NCBI GenBank assembly: GCA_947652605.1
Contig: OX393578.1
Coordinates: 34,725,470 to 34,789,469, forward strand
Direction: 5' to 3'
DNA from: Elmis aenea
Lineage: Eukaryota > Arthropoda > Insecta > Coleoptera > Elmidae
DNA length: 64,000 bases
The notes under the pieces were generated by a model that was given only the letters and a program-made list of their open reading frames with translations, searched no databases and was not told the origin of the DNA. Positions 56,261-64,000 of this stretch are shown in pieces. Made by a program: the position numbers and the translations under genes. The first letter of the stretch is position 1, and every line of letters begins with the position of its first letter.

Positions 56261-57975
56261 AAAAAATTGAAACAATATTTAATTTTGGATTAATGGTGCC
56301 GTGACTTGCAATGGATGATGATGATACACAACGTTTATGCAACATTATCTCATTACTTGACAAGTCCAGAATGTCACGTAAAGTAGAACTATACAAGCCA
56401 CAGTCACTAATACGAACGGCTCTGTATAGCACAACTAAATCTCACGGGTTGTAGTTTCGTACAAAACAAACGTAATTCCATTCGGCTTAATGTGTCCAAC
56501 ACAACCTCTCGTATTCCGCATTCCATTTGTGTCTTATTCTAGATTCTAGACTATACTGTTTCAATAATATAACAACCATTGCGCAAATGGAAATGATTAT
56601 AAGCTCGTACAATGGATGTTTGTGGAAAGGCAGTCGAGCGGCAACGGTTTCGAAGCGGAACAAGGATCAGAATCTTGACCACGAGACATTACATTTCATG
56701 AAGTGTAAGACTCCAACCTGAAACTTTCGAAGCAGAACTAATTGAACTATTGAAAATGTTTGTATTTTGAAGGATACGAAATCGAAACTGCTAGATACAG
56801 CGCTCCTGAAAAGAATAAAGCTATTTTTCACGTATTTTTGAAATTGAGTTTTAGTTCAACCACAAGGTGACTCAAATTTGAAGGCGACCAATAGAATTTT
56901 CACTAGATTATAATATTTAGATTATTGGAGAAGATTTTGCAAAATAATGTTTAAACATTCCCTTAGAAAAAATAAAAATTGCTTTCCCTTTAAAAACAAT
57001 ATTCGATTTATAATTTTTATCACGAGTGCTACAAAATGGCTAATACATTTTTAACCGGTTTATCAATAATGCAGAAACAGTTTATATACCTACACAATTA
57101 TCTTACAGAAAACAACCGAATATAACATATCGGTTGAAATTACTAGAAACTAGATCAAAAATACAGTTTTAAATACTAAAAAATTAACCGACAACAAACC
57201 GTAGGTAACAAATGCTAAAAATATTATAATTTGTGCCTATAAGAAAGAAGAATGAAAATGTCAAAAAGCAGAATTAAGTCCTCTTAACAAAAATTGATTA
57301 CACTTTTAAATGTAGAATAGAAAGTTGCCGTAAAGCAATTTTTACAGAAAAAAACATGTGAAAAGCTTACAGCCGAAAAACGAAGGTCAACAGGTTTAAA
57401 TAAGTTAATTATTTACATCAACATGTCGTTTATATTGTGCTTGTTGTTATTTATGTAAATATATAGGAGTATAATTTTTAACTGATTTTGTAAATTTTGT
57501 AGAGAATGCATTTTTTGTTGAGTCGTGAGGCAAAGTGGGCTTAAGGCAAAGTGGGCTTTAAGGTGTAGTCATAGTGATGTGGTAGTTATGTACAAGAAAA
57601 TGATTATAAAAATATGTAATCGAATAAAAACACATTAAAATACAGGCCACATTCATAAGTTGAAAAGGCTAAGCAAATTGCCTTAAACATTATCAATAAC
57701 AGCATTAGTACTATGCTATTAATAGGGCTGCAATAATTGAAATACTGATACACAGAGAGTGCATCAAATATAAAAGGGCAACTGTTCGGATCTTGCAAAG
57801 TTGACTAACTTCAGAATTATTTGTTTATTAATTTTTTTTTGTGTTTAATCGTTATTTAAAAAAATTGACGTAGACTTCTTATGGACAGAAAACTGCAATT
57901 AACCATATTTTTAATTATTTCCAGTTTTTGACCCAAAAAATTGCCGAAATGACTAACATTGAAATAGCGGCACTA
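56261..57975. other. No gene recognised
   Basis: AT-rich sequence with short frames lacking known motifs and a small tandem duplication near 57530 ('aggcaaagtgggctt' twice). No terminal repeats were matched. Confidence 0.5.
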
Positions 57976-57977
57976 TA

Positions 57978-59487
57978 CAGGGTGTCCCAGATTACATTTC
58001 CAGCATGGGGATCTCGCTTATTATAAGAGATACAGGTTTGTTTAAATTAGATAAATTATTCCTTGGTATGAAAGGAGCCACAATCAATTTTTAAAAGTAC
58101 AAAATTCGTCGTGCTTCAGTTGTTATAGCAAAAAATATGAAAATGTCGAATTTCTTTTTTCTTTCATAACTTTTTTGTCTTAATCGTTAGAGCAATTTTA
58201 TTTGTACGTTCTAAAGGTACTTTTTAATGGAGAATGTAACTGTCGTTTTAGATTTTTTTTAACACCTACCATTTTCGAGATATTACCCCAAATTCCATTT
58301 TTTCTTATGGACCGCGAAGTTGGCTATGGAATAGTTGAATGTACTTTTATTTACTCGTTTAAATGAGATATTACTTGCTATACCTATTTTTATAAACAAG
58401 TCACAAAATGAAAAAAAATCGTATTTTACCCATGACTTATCAAGCTATCTATGAAAATAAAAACAAAAAACAACTAATTAAATGTCAAATGACAGTTGCC
58501 ATCTGTCTGCAGTATCATTTATTAGAATTTCATATTATTGTTGTGTAATTCGATAGTCTTTGTAGTAATTATTGTTATAATGATGGCTACATTTAAAAAT
58601 AGCGAAAAATTTGACATGTTGAGATGCTACATTCTTTACCATAAAAACTGTGGAAGCTGAGCGAATATACTTGAGCTATATCTTGAGAAAAGGCAACGAA
58701 GAGTGTGTAATTACAGAAATTTGGAAATAAATTTAAAAGAATATGGTTTCTTCGAAAAACCAACCAAAAATCCAAAACAAATCCATAAAGAATTACAAAT
58801 ATCTATTTTGCACAGTTTCTGTTGTAAAGAATTTAGCATTTCAACATTAAAATTTTTTAATTAGTTGTAAATGTGCCCATAATTATATGAAAACAAATTT
58901 GCTATAAAAACTATCGAATTACACAACAATACTATACATTCTAATAAATTATGTCGCATACAAATGGTAACTGTCATTTGACATTTAATTAGTTGTTTTT
59001 TGTTTTTATTTTCATAGATAGCTTGATAAGTCATGGGTAAATACGATTTTTTTTCATTTTGTGACTTGTTTATAAAAATAGGTATAGCAAGTAATATCTC
59101 ATTTAAACGAGTAAAAAAAAGCACATTCAACTATTCCATAGCCAACTTCGCGGCCCATAAGAAAAAATGGAATTGGGGGTAATATCTCGAAAATGGTAGG
59201 TGTTAAAAAAAATCTAAAATGACAGTTACATTCTCCATTATAAAGTGCCTTTAGAAAGTACAAATAAAATTGCTCTCACGATTAAGACAAAAAAGTTATG
59301 AAAGAAAAAAGAAATTCGACATTTTCATATTTTTTGCTATAACATCTGAAGCACGACGAATTTTGTACTTTTAAAAATTGATTGTGGCTCCTTTCATACC
59401 AAAGAATAATTCATCTAATTTAAACAAACCTGTATCTCTTATAATAAGCGAGATCCCCATGCTGGAAATGTAATCTGGGACACCCTG
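57978..59487. mobile_element. Near-palindromic long-TIR mariner-superfamily element
   Basis: The 1510-bp element has ends CAGGGTGTCCCAGATTACAT and complement, TA on each side, and arms of about 580 bp (to about 58565 and from about 58905) that are almost perfect complements. Near each end it shares ATGGGGATCTCGCTTATTAT with the family A MITEs. The centre holds a transposase N-terminal relic. Confidence 0.9.
58577..58862 (+). pseudogene. DUF4817-type transposase N-terminal relic
   Basis: From the ATG pair at 58580, it reads MATFKNSEKFDMLRCYILYH, a stop, then LELYLEKRQRRVCNYRNLEI and NLKEYGFFEKPTKNP. This parallels residues 1-62 of the transposase at 45469-46524. The catalytic part is gone. 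Confidence 0.75.
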
Positions 59488-59504
59488 TATACTGTATAAA
59501 TATA

Positions 59505-62500
59505 CAGGGTGTGTCCGTGACTATGTTCAACGTTTAAGGATGGACAAAGGAGATCATTTGTGATATTTTTTGTCACTAAACCAATGATTGGAAATGCATA
59601 CCGTCGGAGTTACAGGCTGGAGAAGAGGAAATAATAAGTACTTTTTCATCTTAAATTTTGTTATTAAATGCAAGAGACGAGAAAAGCTAGTACTTCTAAC
59701 AACAAATCCATTTAGAAACAAAACAATAACAAATACTACAGAAGCTGCTCGAATTTGCGGCCCTCACATTTGATACAAGTAGTGGAACGACGCAATAGGT
59801 TTATGTTGATCTTTTCAAATTGTCTCATTTATTATAATAATTGTAAATATAACTATCTAAGGTTATAAATCAATTTATTTTATAGTAATTTTGTGACGTT
59901 TTGGTTCGATCTTTTATTTAGTAATTTAAGTAGAGATGGTTGGCGTCTAAACTAGGAATTACAAGAAATGTGTTTTTATATTCACTGCAACGTTAAACCA
60001 TAAAAATTCACTTTAATATCAATGAAGAATAAATTTGATGCATGTATCGTATGTATGTATTTTGAATTACATACAATAAAACCTGTATGTTAAAAGTCAA
60101 GAACTCACAATAATAGCAGCAAAATTGTGGGACTTCATTGTTACACTCACCCGCATAATGTATCTATTTACATGAATATTTACTTCTCTTCTTTACATCG
60201 GATATCTCATCCTTTGGTTCGAGTTGAAAAAAGAGATGATACACGAAGCGTGCATGACGATATGAAAGCAAAAAATGTTCAATTGTCACTGCTTAAATCC
60301 CCAGTGAGAAATAGATTGAACCTGTTGTACATACAAGGGAATTTATCAAGCGTGTTGTGTTGTCTTTTAGGTAAAAGTCGCTAGGGAATTTAAACGTTTG
60401 TACAAGCTGTTCCAGACGAAATCAGTGACGCTTCCACAGTTTGTTGTGTTAATACATAATGCTTCTCTGTGAGATAATGTATATGTGTAATTTAAGGTTT
60501 ATAAGAACATACAAAAACTAAGAATAACGAGTAGTGATAGAATACATTGCTATTAGTTGTGGGTTTCAAATATACTAAATTTTACATTAGAAAGAACAAT
60601 TAAACTGCAAACTGAAAACACGTCTTAGAGATATTGGTATTCGTTGTAAGGATATTACACTGATTGGATACACTCAAACAAATATACTTTGATAGTTTCC
60701 CTTCAAAAAGATATAAAATGTCCAATAAATTAACCTCAAATTGATTTATTACATCATATACAGAGTGTGTGATTTATTACAAAAATTTTGAAACCATTGA
60801 TAAAACCAGATAAATTTCATGAGTAAAAAAGTTTTAAACACAAAATGATTTTCTTGTAATAAAAATTAAATAGTTCCACAACCCGCAACAAACTAAAAGT
60901 AGGTATTCATGTTATCCTCAGTTCTTTATTGTTTACTCCAGCGATTGCGATTTGCTGCTCTTTTAGATGCATTCGTGATAATGACGTTTTTAATAATCTA
61001 CCACAAGCGTTCCCCGAACAATGTTGCTTTGATTTTATTTTTACCTGCATGAAGTGTTTAAGCATATATAATATGCAATGCTGTGTCTTTTCACTTCCGT
61101 ATGCACATTATTAAATACAGCGCATATCTGTAGTGCAAACGCTACAAATTCTGGTCTACATGAATTTTAAGCCAAAAAGTACTGTATGACAAATAAAAGT
61201 GTTGTCAGATCAAACTGCTTTGGGACAACACATACAATCCCCTTTTATTTTCCAAGAACTAAGAATGAGTTAACTCAATAATGATATAGTGAGAGACGTA
61301 AATAATTATCCCAAAACAACGAAGAAAATAATAAAGAATCCTTACAGAAACATATATTAAGAAAAAAAAGTCAAGGAGCAACCTAATAGAGCCAAAAAAT
61401 GTTAACCAAAAACTTTACTGGAATACATGTAACAAACTAATGTGCAAAGCAACAACGAAGAGGAAAAAAACAAACTGAGAAAGAAAATCAAATTGACCAA
61501 CCACCGGTTTATATCCCTGATGTCTTTTACCTATTAAAATACTTGATTAATTAGCCAAATATGGCTACAATTTCAAAATTCTTTTGAAAAATTAATGAAA
61601 GTACAACGGCTAACATCAACGCAATATTTTAGTATTACTAAGCCGTTAAAAGTAAAACAACTAGCGTTTGATACCGATCAACTTAAAGGAAAAAGGTGTT
61701 TCAAAGTAGATAGTGCTTAAAACAAGCACCCCAAACAGATTTCAAAGAGCTATCTGCAGAAATCACCTAAAAAAAAAGGACACAAAGTGATAAACGCACA
61801 TCATACAAGATAAGGCATAGAATTAATAAATAAATAGATGTTTTATATGGATATATGTTATAACCCTATAGAAACATGAAAAAATATATGAAATTTAATT
61901 TTTGCAACACGTCAAAGTACAAATGTAACCACTTAAACTAAAACATGAAATTAATTAACGCCTGTGATGCTGAATATACGAGCCACAAAATGATTTTGTA
62001 CAAAACAGCTGCGATTATAAAATTCGATAATCATCATCTTACCGCTCAATGCACTAAGACAAACAACAATGCAGCAACGTATGTGTTATGTAAATGCAAG
62101 CATCCGACTAACGATATTATGAAGATGTACTGTTTACAAAGATCTGCAAAAAAAAACCTTTTAGGCCAAAATAACCCACACATTTTATAGGTACCTCCAG
62201 TTTTCAAGAGTAAATATTATCAAGCACAGCAAACAAATTATTTGCAGTCCAATGCCTTTATCTGCCTATCTAATAACAAGGTCCCAGAACATATGTTGGA
62301 TAATTAATGGAGCGCATGGATACCATGCTTAATCGATCCCAATTTTCAAGAAGCCATAATTGTCCAGATGCTAAAAATTGCAATGGAATGGCCTAACATA
62401 GCGAAAAAACTCACAGAAGAATGTAAATGTTTCTTTAACTTATTACAAGATGAAAAGTGCTCCGCGACTGAGAAAGTTTGGGAAATGCTGGTGTATAAGA

Positions 62501-63100
62501 TGTTAAAGTGGAAAAAAATTAACATTGCATAAATTTCAACATTTGTTGAAGCTATTTTAAGGCTGTCGCCCTTCATTATTTACTTCTTTATACACTGTTA
62601 CCATATTTGACTCATAATTTATCGTGAGTAATTTCGAATGCTAATTAACGTAATCAAAATTATTCACCAGAGGGTAAAGAAAACAATAAATATTATTTTT
62701 ATTTTTAATTGGGGTTTATAAAAAAAACAGCATTTAAACCTTTGAAATTAAGTTATTGACTGCTGCGATCTGCGATATATGACTACTAATGCGAAATTCG
62801 CTGATTCTGCGACGCGGTCACTGTGGAACGTCACCGGGTAAGCAATTGACTTTATTAGACTTGAATTTTGATTACAGTATTTGCGCATCAACGTCAAATG
62901 TTTAACTTTAAGTATGTTCCAAGTAATAACAATTATAGTACGTCAAATTTAAAAATTTTACCAGTTTGGGGTACCAAGATTTAATTATTTAAAATAAGTC
63001 GAATCACTTTAAAAAGTATCCAAACAAAATTAATGAGGTTCTTTGTGCTACTATATGTAAGCATTTTTTTAATAAAATAAGTAATATTTTTAGTTTCCTA
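59505..63100. other. No gene recognised; a solo TIR end at the left
   Basis: It starts with TA then CAGGGTGTGTCCGTGAC, a mariner-type terminus whose partner was not found. The rest is AT-rich with short frames. One stretch at 62338-62600 looks like decayed coding sequence and is listed separately. Confidence 0.4.
62338..62600 (+). pseudogene. Possible decayed coding fragment of unknown origin
   Basis: The plus-strand frame reads NFQEAIIVQMLKIAMEWPNI, AKKLTEECKCFFNLLQDEKC and SATEKVWEMLVYKMLKW to a stop (62530), then resumes in the same frame as ISTFVEAILRLSP. The residue composition is that of a real helical protein, and one stop is the only break. I do not recognise the family. It may be a retrocopy or an element fragment. 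Confidence 0.3.
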
Positions 63101-63117
63101 AAGTTATGTTTAATAGT

Positions 63118-63290
63118 AAAGGAGATCACTTTACTATAATATTATGCTAGTATATTACATAACAAGAGTTGTAAAAAGCATATTACCCAAGAAGCCGCGT
63201 GCGTATTTCCACGAGCGCGTAATTGCTTTACAACTCGTGTTATGTAGCTTACTTTTTCTACGAACACATAATACCTACGATTTTAACATG
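63118..63290. repeat. Palindromic hairpin repeat
   Basis: 'tacataacaagagttgtaaa' pairs with 'tttacaactcgtgttatgta' around a centre containing 'cgcgtgcgtatttccacgagcgcg'. A diverged, inverted and interrupted copy is at 2015-2745. Confidence 0.65.
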
Positions 63291-63822
63291 CAGGCTGTAC
63301 GGTAAGAGTCATTACATTACATTAGTGGTAGTAGAAAAAACCCTATATTTACTAGTGACTCTTATTTTTAATGTTACAAATATTTGTATATTTGTGCGTT
63401 CCTGCAACTCACAATTGAGACACGTGTGATTGTATAATTGTAAGCTAACGCCTCTTTCCTCAAAATATTCACATTCGTTTTAATTTATGCTGTCATTTCA
63501 ACATATCTGGTCGTTATTAATTAACGAATGTGCCGATGCGTGGGTAATTAACCACGTTTGCCGCCATAAACACGTGCAAATACTCCGGTTATTTGGACAA
63601 TACTGATTAAAATCAAACAAACGAATTAGCACCTGAAGCTATATTATAAAAAACGGATACTTTTATAATGAAACTAAAAACGTGATTGATTGATTTTTAT
63701 TTATCTTCTTCACGCTCTAACCTAATGTAAAGATTCATCTTTATATTAAAAACTGTCCTCCAAATTTGAACCTTGTTCATGGCAATCTGCATAATTGAGG
63801 GAAAGTATGACTAGTTAACTTA

Positions 63823-64000
63823 CAGGGTTGGCCTGATTTAAATTACGATTTAAATCAGCTGATTTTTTAAATTAAAATCATGATTTAAATAAATTTTTAT
63901 TTATTTTCACGATTTAACGTCACACGTCACATATAAATTATGCACGTTTTACTTCCACCCGCTTAAACAACCGCCGGAAATATTGTCTATTGGATAATTT
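63823..64000. mobile_element. Partial hAT-like MITE with GATTTAAATC units
   Basis: It begins CAGGGTTGGCCTGATTTAAA and continues with repeated GATTTAAATC-type units ('acgatttaaatcagctgattt', in part). It is cut by the window edge, so the right end and duplication are not visible. Confidence 0.5.

Noticed and set aside
60127..61114. Two short plus-strand frames rich in Cys/His
   Set aside because: No spaced zinc-finger pattern, signal peptide or splice support; consistent with chance in AT-rich DNA.

Overview
This is an AT-rich arthropod nuclear genome window, almost certainly from an insect. It carries intron-bearing genes with GT..AG junctions and consistent phases, the Ras-like gene Ric, and a dense load of Tc1/mariner, hAT, piggyBac-like, P/THAP-like, jockey-like and I-like elements. 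I see no rRNA, tRNA, CRISPR or prokaryotic operon. The order cannot be fixed from sequence alone; I could not run any search, so all family calls rest on reading motifs.

Left third (1-20.2 kb), four host gene structures or parts of them. A spatacsin (SPG11) orthologue runs on the minus strand from 13567 to beyond the left edge; six exons could be built with matching phases (3371-4894, 4961-5140, 8273-10308, 12880-13222, 13275-13466, 13538-13567). Ric, a small GTPase, is divergent from it across a 467-bp shared upstream region (four coding exons, 14035-15181). An adenosine deaminase-like gene (Adal/MAPDA) lies on the minus strand, 18318-20148, four exons, 353 aa. The introns of spatacsin hold at least three TIR elements.

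Middle (21-37 kb): a decayed long-TIR composite (about 21780-25413) contains a THAP-like start, a mariner-type deletion derivative and a 5'-truncated jockey copy. A classical mariner relic follows. Then come two tandem paralogues that look like type II transmembrane collagens: a short complete gene (27339-31208, 182 aa) and the first exon of a second (36432-36938). They share transmembrane and linker motifs and an identical intron position and phase.

Right (37-64 kb): no confident host exon. This is transposon country, plausibly a very long intron or flank of the second collagen-like gene. It holds a fold-back element with a 9-bp target duplication (38041-39481); TIR elements packed end to end (42499-47121), one with an apparently intact 351-aa DUF4817-type mariner-superfamily transposase; a TTAA-flanked MITE with its empty site preserved in the opposing arm; hAT MITEs built from iterated short motifs; a hAT element with a broken transposase; and a 1.5-kb near-palindromic element.

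The most interesting points are the paired membrane-collagen genes, the long-TIR DUF4817 element lineage in several stages of decay, two independent THAP-like starts inside TIR elements, and the recurring class of hAT-like MITEs whose ends are arrays of one short motif.
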